A stretch of DNA of 19,750 nucleotides from an uncultured Francisella sp. GTDB lineage: Bacteria; Pseudomonadota; Gammaproteobacteria; Burkholderiales; Neisseriaceae. Each line of letters begins with the position of its first letter. Positions within the stretch are counted from its first letter, which is position 1. The DNA is taken from NCBI GenBank assembly GCA_943914555.1, contig CALUCM010000022.1, positions 1 to 19,750 on the forward strand, in the 5' to 3' direction. A program made the translations under genes and the position numbers. A model generated the notes under the pieces. The model saw only the letters and a program-made list of their open reading frames with translations, was not told where the DNA came from and made no database searches. This document shows, one piece after another, positions 7,174 through 14,703 of this stretch.

Positions 7174-9999
7174 ATGTTTGATATAGACGATTTACAGCAA
7201 GATTTTGTACAACGTCATATTGGCAATCGAACAAAACAGCAACAAGTGATGCTAGAGCAACTGGGTTTCTCTAATATGGCTGATTTTATCGACGCCGTTA
7301 TTCCTAATGTAGTACGCTTAAAAAAGCCGTGGAACGGCCATAAAGCAGTTTCTGAAGCAGTGGCACTTAAGCAAGCCAAACAGATGATGTCCCAAAATCA
7401 ATGTAATAAAAATTATATAGGGCAAGGTTATTATCCAACCATCACCCCCTCAGTGATTATACGTAATGTATTGGAAAATCCAGATTGGTATACACCTTAC
7501 ACTCCTTACCAAGCAGAGGTATCACAAGGACGTTTGGAAGCTTTATTAAATTTTCAACAATTGTGCATTGATTTGACAGGAATGCCACTTGCTGGTGCTT
7601 CTTTATTGGATGAAGCGACTGCTGCTGCTGAGGCTATGGCTATGTGTTACCGGCTTAACAAAAATAATGGGCAGCGTTTTTGGGTTGATCAACGACTTTT
7701 TGCACAAAGTAAAGATGTACTCGCTACTCGCGCTCATTATCAAAATTGGCAATTAGTCACCGGTAATTGGCAAGAAGCGACTGGCCCATTTTTTGGTGCG
7801 ATTATTCAGTATACTGGCATAGAGGGGGATATTGTTGATTTAAAAAGGGCAATCACACATTTAAAAAAACAAGGGGCAGTTGTGGCAGTAGCAGCAGATT
7901 TAATGCAATTAGTTCTGCTTGAATCACCAGGATCTCTGGGTGCTGATATTGTTTTTGGTAGTAGCCAGCGTTTTGGTGTACCTATGAGTTTTGGTGGTCC
8001 ACATGCTGCTTTTTTTGCGTTTAAGGAAGAAGATAAGCGTCAAGCACCAGGACGTATTATTGGTGTGTCAGTTGACGCAGCAGGAAGGCCTGCATATCGT
8101 ATGGCCCTACAAACACGAGAGCAACATATTAGGCGGGAAAAGGCAACTTCTAACATATGTACTTCACAAGCTTTACTTGCTAATTTAGCAGGATTTTATG
8201 CTATATATCATGGCCCTGAGCGTTTAAAACGCATCGCGCAGCACATGCATATTTTGGCAACTTCATTAGCAGAAGGCTTAAAAAGGCATCCACTATTACA
8301 ACTTGCTCACTCTGATTTTGTTGATACTTTGTGTGTAATTTGTCCAAATAAAACAAGCAGAGAAGATTTATTAACAAGAGCCAAACAAGAACAGATTAAT
8401 CTAGGAATTTTAGGCGAAAACCGCTTATTAGTGGCATTTAATGAATATTCTGATGAAGAAGATTTGGCAGCGCTAGCTCGCATATTTTCAGTAAATATCC
8501 CTCAAAACTTTTCTTTTAAGCAAACAAAAAAGCCTTATTGGCGTGATGACCAAATTTTAACGCATCCAATTTTTAATCGATATCACAGTGAACAAGAAAT
8601 GACGCGCTATCTAAAACGATTAGCCAGTAAAGATATATCACTGACTCGCAGTATGATTGCATTGGGTAGCTGCACAATGAAATTGAATGCAGCCAGCGAA
8701 ATGTTACCCATCACTTGGTCAGAAGTGACAGAACCACATCCTTTTGCACCACGAGAGCAGGTACAAGGTTATATGCAACTGATCAGTGACTTACAACATC
8801 AATTAGCAGAGATGACAGGCTTTGCTGGCATTTCTTTACAACCTAATTCTGGAGCACAAGGAGAATTTACTGGTTTATTATTAATTCGCCGCTACCAAGA
8901 GTCGGTTGGTCAAGGCAAGCGCAATATTTGTTTGATTCCTCGTTCAGCACATGGTACCAATCCAGCAAGCGCTCAAATGTTAGGGCTAAAAGTGGTAGTA
9001 GTCGACTGTGATAAAGAGGGTAACATTGATTTAAACGATTTAAAAAACAAAGTGGCGCAGTACCACGATAATTTATCAACTTTAATGATCACTTATCCTT
9101 CGACACATGGAGTTTATGAAGAGCAGATCATTGAGATTTGCGATATTGTGCATAAAGGCGGCGGGCAAGTATATATGGATGGTGCCAATATGAATGCGCA
9201 ATTAGGCTTAATGCGGCCAGCAGAGTTGGGAGCAGATGTATTACATTTGAATTTACATAAGACTTTTTGTATTCCTCACGGCGGTGGAGGACCAGGAGTA
9301 GGTCCTGTTGGGTTTAAACAGCATCTAGCTGCTTTTGCTCCAGATCATGTTGTCGCTCCGACTAGAGAAGCAACTGGACAAGGAGCAGTGTCTGCTGCTC
9401 CCTATGGTTCTGCAGGTATTTTGATAATTACCTGGATGTATTTACGTATGATGGGAACGATAGGATTAAAAACAGCAACCGAAAATGCTTTATTAAATGC
9501 CAATTATATTGCCCATGCCTTATCTTCTGACTATAGTATTTTATACCGGGGTAAAAAGGGCTGGGTGGCACATGAATGTATTATCGATTTACGTCCCTTA
9601 AAAGCGAGTAGCGGGATCACCGAGGTCGATTTTGCCAAGCGATTGATTGATTATGGATTCCACGCACCAACCATGTCGTTCCCAGTGCCAGGCACATTGA
9701 TGATCGAGCCTACTGAAAGTGAAGATAAGGGAGAGTTAGACCGTTTTATACAAGCAATGCAGCAGATCAGAAAAGAAATCATTCAAGTAGAGCAGGGTAA
9801 ATGGCCAAAACAAGATAATCCTTTAGTAAATGCACCGCATACCGCTTTATCACTGGTAAAGGATTGGACTCATCCATATTCAAGGGAGCAAGCAGTTTAT
9901 CCGATTGACTATACTAAGGAAAATAAATACTGGCCACCAGTGGCTAGAGTCGATGAAGTACAGGGGGATCGACAATTGATTTGTCACTGTCTAGAATAG
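7174..9999 (+). CDS. gcvP: Glycine dehydrogenase (decarboxylating), P protein
   Basis: This is the PLP-dependent P protein of the glycine cleavage system; it decarboxylates glycine and passes the aminomethyl group to lipoyl-GcvH. The 941 residues are the fused single-chain form, not the split GcvPA/GcvPB form. The N terminus has the typical RHIG motif (about residues 15-18), and the PLP-binding lysine is K696 in LHKTFCIPHGGGG, followed by the glycine-rich loop. The ribosome site is probably AGAAAGAAG about seven bases before the ATG. It stands alone: gcvT and gcvH are not in the window, and only 44 bases separate it from the preceding gene, too few for a glycine riboswitch. It is probably read through from the aro block or from a weak local promoter. 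Confidence 0.97.
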   Translation: MFDIDDLQQDFVQRHIGNRTKQQQVMLEQLGFSNMADFIDAVIPNVVRLKKPWNGHKAVSEAVALKQAKQMMSQNQCNKNYIGQGYYPTITPSVIIRNVLENPDWYTPYTPYQAEVSQGRLEALLNFQQLCIDLTGMPLAGASLLDEATAAAEAMAMCYRLNKNNGQRFWVDQRLFAQSKDVLATRAHYQNWQLVTGNWQEATGPFFGAIIQYTGIEGDIVDLKRAITHLKKQGAVVAVAADLMQLVLLESPGSLGADIVFGSSQRFGVPMSFGGPHAAFFAFKEEDKRQAPGRIIGVSVDAAGRPAYRMALQTREQHIRREKATSNICTSQALLANLAGFYAIYHGPERLKRIAQHMHILATSLAEGLKRHPLLQLAHSDFVDTLCVICPNKTSREDLLTRAKQEQINLGILGENRLLVAFNEYSDEEDLAALARIFSVNIPQNFSFKQTKKPYWRDDQILTHPIFNRYHSEQEMTRYLKRLASKDISLTRSMIALGSCTMKLNAASEMLPITWSEVTEPHPFAPREQVQGYMQLISDLQHQLAEMTGFAGISLQPNSGAQGEFTGLLLIRRYQESVGQGKRNICLIPRSAHGTNPASAQMLGLKVVVVDCDKEGNIDLNDLKNKVAQYHDNLSTLMITYPSTHGVYEEQIIEICDIVHKGGGQVYMDGANMNAQLGLMRPAELGADVLHLNLHKTFCIPHGGGGPGVGPVGFKQHLAAFAPDHVVAPTREATGQGAVSAAPYGSAGILIITWMYLRMMGTIGLKTATENALLNANYIAHALSSDYSILYRGKKGWVAHECIIDLRPLKASSGITEVDFAKRLIDYGFHAPTMSFPVPGTLMIEPTESEDKGELDRFIQAMQQIRKEIIQVEQGKWPKQDNPLVNAPHTALSLVKDWTHPYSREQAVYPIDYTKENKYWPPVARVDEVQGDRQLICHCLE

Positions 10000-10013
10000 T
10001 TTTTGCCGTTTTA

Positions 10014-10054
10014 ACGAGTTGTGATCGATAGAAAAATATTTTGACACAGCTCGT
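10014..10054. terminator. Possible bidirectional terminator hairpin between gcvP and pgsA
   Basis: Between the convergent stops of gcvP and pgsA, ACGAGTTGTG (10014-10023) pairs with CACAGCTCGT (10045-10054) at nine of ten positions plus one G-T pair, across a 21-base AT-rich loop. It lacks a strong T-run on either side, so termination is inferred from position and symmetry rather than from a canonical intrinsic terminator. Confidence 0.45.
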
Positions 10055-10063
10055 GCTTTGTAT

Positions 10064-10660
10064 TTAAATCTCCCCTCTATTTTTTAGGGCAAGATAAATC
10101 ACGTTTATATAGTGAATGAAAGACACAATGGTTAATACCACCGCGATGACCAAAAAAGCATTGCCTAATAATATCAAATCCCAGCGCGTATAAGGGAATT
10201 GACCTAGCAGTAACATAATAATAGCAGTGATTTGAGCCGTTGTTTTCCATTTGCCAACTCTGGCCACAGCAACTACTTCACTTAAATTTTTACGAGCCAT
10301 CATTTCACGTAATGCAGTAACACATAGTTCCCGACTAATGATAATAATAGAAAGAAAAGCATAGGTTCTATCCCATCTCACTAATAAAACCAAAGCACAA
10401 GCGACTAATAATTTATCAGCAATTGGGTCTAGAAAAGCACCTAATTCCGTTGTTTGATGCCATTTTCTGGCTACCCTACCATCCAACCAATCGGTTGCAC
10501 CCGCAATAGCGAAGGTGAGCGCTGCAGCAAAATTTGCATGATAAGGGTTGATATAATTTGGTGATAATATTGCTGGCAAATAACAAATTAAGATAAAAAA
10601 AGGAATAATGAGCACACGGATAGCGGTTAATAGATTGGGAATGGTTACTTTAAACTGCAT
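10064..10660 (-). CDS. pgsA: CDP-diacylglycerol-glycerol-3-phosphate 3-phosphatidyltransferase
   Basis: This inner-membrane enzyme makes phosphatidylglycerol phosphate from CDP-diacylglycerol and glycerol 3-phosphate, the committed step to phosphatidylglycerol and cardiolipin. The CDP-alcohol phosphatidyltransferase signature is intact: D57, D60-G61, A64-R65, G74, D78 and D82. About five hydrophobic segments are visible. The open frame extends to a TTG at 10705, but the family-typical start MQFKVTIPNLLT lies at the ATG at 10660, preceded by AGGAAA with ten bases of spacing, so I use that (198 residues). It follows uvrC in the same direction after 57 bases, an arrangement also known in E. coli. 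Confidence 0.95.
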   Translation of the reverse strand: MQFKVTIPNLLTAIRVLIIPFFILICYLPAILSPNYINPYHANFAAALTFAIAGATDWLDGRVARKWHQTTELGAFLDPIADKLLVACALVLLVRWDRTYAFLSIIIISRELCVTALREMMARKNLSEVVAVARVGKWKTTAQITAIIMLLLGQFPYTRWDLILLGNAFLVIAVVLTIVSFIHYINVIYLALKNRGEI

Positions 10661-10670
10661 TTTTATTATT

Positions 10671-10676
10671 TTTCCT
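10671..10676 (-). promoter_or_regulatory. Ribosome binding site of pgsA
   Basis: Reading leftward, AGGAAA lies ten bases before the ATG at 10660. It supports this start over the upstream TTG at 10705, which has no comparable site. Confidence 0.6.
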
Positions 10677-10677
10677 G

Positions 10678-10715
10678 AAAAAAAGATTAAGAGGATCTGG
10701 CTCAAGTCTTTTTTT
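10678..10715 (-). terminator. A-tract/T-tract inverted repeat between uvrC and pgsA
   Basis: In the leftward transcript, AAAAAAAGA (10715-10707) and TCTTTTTTT (10686-10678) form a perfect nine-base inverted repeat, with an inner TTGAG/CTTAA pairing that includes a G-U pair. It begins a few bases after the uvrC stop and ends in seven T, just before the pgsA ribosome site. It could be a weak terminator or attenuator between the two genes. The stem is AT-rich, so its strength is doubtful. Confidence 0.4.
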
Positions 10716-10717
10716 AA

Positions 10718-12511
10718 TCATTCTGTGTGAAGATGATGATAAATTTTAGTAGCAAGTGAATGGCTGATTCCTTGTACTTGAGCAATATCTTCAATACTCG
10801 CGGCTTTAATTTCTCTAATACCGCCAAAACGCAATAGTAACGCTTTTTTGCGTTTAGCGCCAATAAGAGGAACATCATCTAATTCTGAGCGTTTTTTTTG
10901 TTTATCTCTTTTTTTGCGATGCCCAGTAATCGCAAAGCGATGTGCTTCATCACGAATACTTTGCAACAAGTGAAAAGCAGGTTCATGTTCTTCCAAAGAA
11001 AAAACACTTCCGTCTTCTCTAATTAATTCTTCCTTACCAACTTTACGTTCTGGTCCCTTGGCGATTCCCAGTAGAGGAATGTTAAGAGATAACTCATGCC
11101 ACACTTGCCGCGCTACAGTCATTTGACCTTTACCACCATCTAAAAGCACTAAATCAGGGATAGGCAGACTTTGATTATGATAACGTCTGATTAGTACTTC
11201 ACGCATAGCAGCATAATCGTCACCAACCCCTGTACTTTTGATGTTATAACGCCGATATTGTGAAGGTTGCATGCCTTGCTCGTCATATACCACGCAAGAC
11301 GCTACGGTGGCTTCACCAAAAGTATGACTGATGTCAAAGCACTCAATACGATTTAATGTCGGCAGATCAAGTAATTCTTGCAATCGCTTTAAACGTATGC
11401 TTTGTTGTTGACTTGAACAAAGAGCTCGTAGCAACGCAATGTGCGCATTATGCTGTGTCATACTAAGCCATTTCTTTCTCTCACCAACTACTTGTTGTAA
11501 GAAATGAATTTTTTTACCTTTTTCTAAGTTTAACGTTTGTTGAATTAAAGGAGAAATAGCAAAATCGCTGATAATATAATCAGGCTTATATTGTCCCAAA
11601 TAATGCTGTGAGAGAAAGGTCTCCAAGTAGTCCTCAGGAGCTTTACTTTGATCAACGATAAAACTCTGATCGCCCATATACTGGCCTTGTCGAATACTCA
11701 TCCATTGGATACAGCTAAGCGAATCTTGCTTGAGACAAGATAAAACGTCAACATTAATTGATTGCTGACTATTGATATATTGTTCACTTTTCAATTGACC
11801 AATAGAAGTAATTTGATCGCGATAATGCGCTGCTGCTTCAAAGGCTAAATTGTTTGCAGCAATTTTCATCTTTTCTTGTAACACATCAATCAAGGTATTA
11901 GTTTTTCCCTTTAAAAAGAGTACCGTTTCTTTTACTCGATCTTGATATTCTTCCTGACTGACATAATGCACACAAGGTGCACAGCAATGTTTAATTTGAT
12001 AAAGCAGGCAAGGGCGGGAGCGGTGGTTAAAAGTAGTGTCACTGCAACTTCTTAATTGAAATATTTTTTGGATCAAATGAATACTGTGTCGTACTGCTTG
12101 ACTATTAGGATAAGGTCCAAAGTAATAATTTTTATTGATAAAAGAACCGCGGTAAAAAGCTAGCTGCGGGTAGGGATGGCTACTTAGTTGAATATAAGGG
12201 TAACTCTTATCGTCACGAAATATAATGTTATATTTTGGGCGCAGGGATTTAATCAAATTATTTTCCAATACCAACGCTTCCACTTCATTGCGTGTGATCG
12301 TGGTATCAATATGTTCAATTTGCTCCACCATTCTGGCAATACGTGGTCCGTTACCGCGATTTTGAAAGTAGCTACTCACCCGAGCCTGAAGGTCTTTGGC
12401 CTTTCCCACATATAGGACTTTCCCCGAACGATTAATCATACGATAAACCCCCGGCAAATGAGGTAATTCTTTGGCACTTTGGCGAAGAAATTTGAGGTGC
12501 TCAGGAGTCAT
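10718..12511 (-). CDS. uvrC: Excinuclease ABC subunit C
   Basis: UvrC makes both incisions in nucleotide excision repair after UvrA and UvrB have located the damage. The 597-residue protein is complete. It has an N-terminal GIY-YIG nuclease (G21-V22-Y23, Y34-V35-G36, R44, catalytic E83), a four-cysteine cluster of the type reported to bind an iron-sulfur centre (C156, C168, C176, C180 in the RPCLLYQIK.CCAPC region), a UVR domain for UvrB contact (about 204-238), an RNase H-like nuclease (D393 and H396 in FDISH, plus LLDGGKGQ), and a C-terminal helix-hairpin-helix pair (about 545-595). The start ATG lies 15 bases after the preceding stop and has no clear ribosome site, so translation may be coupled. 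Confidence 0.97.
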   Translation of the reverse strand: MTPEHLKFLRQSAKELPHLPGVYRMINRSGKVLYVGKAKDLQARVSSYFQNRGNGPRIARMVEQIEHIDTTITRNEVEALVLENNLIKSLRPKYNIIFRDDKSYPYIQLSSHPYPQLAFYRGSFINKNYYFGPYPNSQAVRHSIHLIQKIFQLRSCSDTTFNHRSRPCLLYQIKHCCAPCVHYVSQEEYQDRVKETVLFLKGKTNTLIDVLQEKMKIAANNLAFEAAAHYRDQITSIGQLKSEQYINSQQSINVDVLSCLKQDSLSCIQWMSIRQGQYMGDQSFIVDQSKAPEDYLETFLSQHYLGQYKPDYIISDFAISPLIQQTLNLEKGKKIHFLQQVVGERKKWLSMTQHNAHIALLRALCSSQQQSIRLKRLQELLDLPTLNRIECFDISHTFGEATVASCVVYDEQGMQPSQYRRYNIKSTGVGDDYAAMREVLIRRYHNQSLPIPDLVLLDGGKGQMTVARQVWHELSLNIPLLGIAKGPERKVGKEELIREDGSVFSLEEHEPAFHLLQSIRDEAHRFAITGHRKKRDKQKKRSELDDVPLIGAKRKKALLLRFGGIREIKAASIEDIAQVQGISHSLATKIYHHLHTE

Positions 12512-12526
12512 TATCTAAATTTTATG

Positions 12527-12940
12527 CTAATGGCAGTATTGCTGCACTTGTTTTTCATAAAAATTAACAAGTTGATGATCCTTGGATCGATTGCTAGACT
12601 CTGCTTCTAACTTCTGCATCGCCGCTAGGGTATTTTGCGCTTGTTCGCAATTTTTTTGTTTTAATGCCTCATCTTCCTGGGCCATATCAGCAGTTTTAGA
12701 TACCTTTTTAATGGAAGAAGAAGTAGCAGAAGGATGACGAGAAAAGGCACCATCTAAAAATTCTTCTTTTTCAAGTAAACGACAATGATGCTTGGCAATA
12801 GGATTATCACTGTAAAGAGGTGTTTTGTGCTTGTTACATAGATAAATCACCTCATCATCGGTATAAGATATAGCATGTAATTGCATAGGCACAATAGTTA
12901 TCAACAATATTAAAAAAGATCTAACAGAAAACCAAGACAT
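12527..12940 (-). CDS. Small exported cysteine-containing protein, DUF4124-like
   Basis: This 137-residue protein has a clear signal peptide (residues 1-23, probable cleavage after LHA). The mature N terminus resembles DUF4124 domains: VIYLCNKHKTPLYSDNP matches the usual pattern of a short strand, a variable turn, then YSDNP or FTDNP and a cysteine. Four cysteines (C35, C53, C98, C136) could form two disulfides in the periplasm. The middle is Ser/Lys-rich and the C-terminal third is helical, with the frequent C..A...LA pattern. I chose ATG 12940 over the upstream ATG 12955 because AGGAAAG (12952-12946) is correctly spaced only from 12940. It is first in the unit with uvrC and pgsA. Its role is unknown; nothing ties it to DNA repair. 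Confidence 0.78.
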   Translation of the reverse strand: MSWFSVRSFLILLITIVPMQLHAISYTDDEVIYLCNKHKTPLYSDNPIAKHHCRLLEKEEFLDGAFSRHPSATSSSIKKVSKTADMAQEDEALKQKNCEQAQNTLAAMQKLEAESSNRSKDHQLVNFYEKQVQQYCH

Positions 12941-12945
12941 AAGAG

Positions 12946-12952
12946 CTTTCCT
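12946..12952 (-). promoter_or_regulatory. Ribosome binding site deciding the start of the DUF4124-like gene
   Basis: Reading leftward, AGGAAAG ends five bases before the ATG at 12940. It lies inside the reading frame if translation started at 12955, which argues for the shorter protein. Confidence 0.6.
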
Positions 12953-12987
12953 CATAGCTAATTTAGTTAAAGAGTAGAAAAATTTAT

Positions 12988-13016
12988 TTTAAGAGAAAAT
13001 AATTGACTCTCTTAAA
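12988..13016. repeat. Nine-base inverted repeat in the divergent promoter region
   Basis: TTTAAGAGA (12988-12996) and TCTCTTAAA (13008-13016) are perfect inverted copies separated by 11 bases. They sit just downstream of the candidate leftward -10 and well upstream of the guaB promoter. This is consistent with an operator for a dimeric regulator or a hairpin in the leader of the leftward transcript. Which it is cannot be told from the sequence. Confidence 0.5.
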
Positions 13017-13019
13017 GGC

Positions 13020-13048
13020 ATTATGACCAAACTAGACTGATCCCGCAA
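13020..13048 (-). promoter_or_regulatory. Candidate leftward sigma-70 promoter for the DUF4124-like gene, uvrC and pgsA
   Basis: Reading leftward, TTGCGG (13048-13043) and CATAAT (13025-13020) are spaced by 17 bases. The -35 matches poorly (three of six) and the -10 well (five of six). Position and direction fit the leftward gene unit. Confidence 0.4.
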
Positions 13049-13091
13049 CTTTTCAATCATAAGCAATTAAAGAAAACGAAACGCCTTAGCC

Positions 13092-13120
13092 TTAACTGAT
13101 CAGGAGATTTTTGATACAAT
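13092..13120 (+). promoter_or_regulatory. Sigma-70 promoter of guaB with extended -10
   Basis: TTAACT (13092-13097) and TACAAT (13115-13120) are separated by 17 bases, and TG at 13112-13113 gives an extended -10. Transcription would begin near 13127, leaving a leader of about 47 bases before guaB. Confidence 0.6.
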
Positions 13121-13162
13121 GCCCGCGCAACAATCTGTGCTAGCTTAATTACCTTACAAACA

Positions 13163-13168
13163 AGGGAG
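13163..13168 (+). promoter_or_regulatory. Ribosome binding site of guaB
   Basis: AGGGAG ends five bases before the GTG at 13174, but only two bases before the TTG at 13171. The GTG is therefore the better start. Confidence 0.65.
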
Positions 13169-13173
13169 ATTTG

Positions 13174-14634
13174 GTGAATATTTTAGAACAAGCCTATACC
13201 TTTGATGATGTATTATTGGTGCCTGCTGCATCGTCTGTATTACCTAAAGAAGTCGTTTTAAGCACACGCATATGTCGCGGAGTACATCTGAATACTCCAC
13301 TTGTTTCGGCAGCAATGGATACGGTGACTGAAGCCAAGCTGGCAATATCCATGGCACAAGAAGGTGGTATAGGGATCATCCATAAAAATATGTCTCCTGC
13401 TATGCAAGCACGTTGCGTGCACAAGGTAAAACGTCATGAGACAGGAATAGTCAAGGATCCTGTGACAATTGGCCCAGAATTATTAATTCGTGATGTTATT
13501 GAAATTTCGCGTCGATATAAAATTTCTAGTTTACCTGTGATAGACAATGACTCTGTAGTAGGTTTAGTTACTAATCGAGATTTGCGTTTTGAAGAGCGCT
13601 TAGATATTCCAGTACGTGAAATAATGACGCCAAGGGAACGATTAGTAACTGTGCCAGAAGGCACTTCAATAGAAAAAGCCAAAGAAAAAATGCACCATCA
13701 TAAGGTGGAACGTGTATTAGTAATTGATGCGCATTGGCGATTAAAAGGCCTCATTACTGTTAAAGATATTTTAAATACCTCTGCCCATCCTAATGCTAAT
13801 AAAGACAATCAAGCCAGATTGGTAGTAGGGGCTGCAGTTGGGGTTTCAGAAGATACAGAAGAGCGGGTAACAGCTTTGATTGCAGAAGACGTTGATTTGT
13901 TGATTGTCGATACTGCTCATGGACATCATGATAGTATTTTAAATACTATTAAACGGCTAAAAAAACAGTATCCTGATTTACCTGTAGTCGGTGGTAATAT
14001 TGCTACCGGAGAAGCAGCGCTTGCTTTGGCTGAAGCAGGAGTCGATGGTGTAAAAGTAGGTGTAGGCCCTGGTTCTATCTGCACCACTCGCATTGTGGCA
14101 GGTGTTGGGGTTCCTCAATTAACAGCAATTCATAATGTTGCCAAGGTTCTCAAAGGCAAAGATATTCCAGTTATTGCTGACGGTGGAATTCGCTATTCAG
14201 GAGATATTGCCAAGGCTCTGGCTGCTGGTGCAGAATCAGTAATGTTAGGGAGTATGCTGGCTGGTACTGATGAGTCGCCAGGAGAGATTGAACTATACCA
14301 AGGACGCTCTTACAAAGCATACCGTGGAATGGGTTCATTAGCAGCGATGTCAAAAGGTTCTGCTGATCGCTATTTTCAAGGTGAAATGGCACAAATGGAT
14401 AAATTAGTGCCAGAAGGAATTGAAGGTAGAGTCCCTTATAAAGGACCAGTTGTCCATATTTTACACCAACTTTTAGGTGGATTGCGCTCTAGCATGGGCT
14501 ATATTGGCTGTGAAACAATTTCTGCGATGCATGAACGAGCGAAATTTGTCATTATCACTACAGCAGGTATCAATGAATCACATGTTCATGATGTACAAAT
14601 TACCAAAGAAGCTCCTAATTACCAGGCACGCTAA
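13174..14634 (+). CDS. guaB: Inosine-5'-monophosphate dehydrogenase
   Basis: It oxidises IMP to XMP with NAD, the committed step of guanine nucleotide synthesis. The 486 residues are the normal bacterial length: a TIM barrel interrupted by a pair of CBS domains (about residues 92-205, including the SSLPVID and LVTNRDLR segments). The catalytic cysteine is C303 in GSICTTR, followed by the IMP-binding DGGI segment, and the mobile flap GMGSLAAM is present. The GTG start is chosen from the AGGGAG site. guaA does not follow; uvrA is next after a 69-base gap, so guaB may be a single-gene unit or read into uvrA. A good extended -10 promoter lies upstream. Confidence 0.97.
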   Translation: MNILEQAYTFDDVLLVPAASSVLPKEVVLSTRICRGVHLNTPLVSAAMDTVTEAKLAISMAQEGGIGIIHKNMSPAMQARCVHKVKRHETGIVKDPVTIGPELLIRDVIEISRRYKISSLPVIDNDSVVGLVTNRDLRFEERLDIPVREIMTPRERLVTVPEGTSIEKAKEKMHHHKVERVLVIDAHWRLKGLITVKDILNTSAHPNANKDNQARLVVGAAVGVSEDTEERVTALIAEDVDLLIVDTAHGHHDSILNTIKRLKKQYPDLPVVGGNIATGEAALALAEAGVDGVKVGVGPGSICTTRIVAGVGVPQLTAIHNVAKVLKGKDIPVIADGGIRYSGDIAKALAAGAESVMLGSMLAGTDESPGEIELYQGRSYKAYRGMGSLAAMSKGSADRYFQGEMAQMDKLVPEGIEGRVPYKGPVVHILHQLLGGLRSSMGYIGCETISAMHERAKFVIITTAGINESHVHDVQITKEAPNYQAR

Positions 14635-14703
14635 TTTTGTTTGGTTATAACTTTATAAGATGTATCAACTATTCAGAAATAACGTAAATGAAACTTTAGA
14701 TAA

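Noticed and set aside
10661..10705. Longer pgsA starting at TTG 10705
   Set aside because: The extra 15 residues do not match the family start, the TTG lacks a ribosome site, and the ATG at 10660 has AGGAAA at good spacing.
13194..13682. Leftward open frames inside guaB, and similar frames inside gcvP, pilQ and uvrA
   Set aside because: They lie wholly antisense to well-identified enzymes, have no ribosome sites or recognisable domains, and are shadows.
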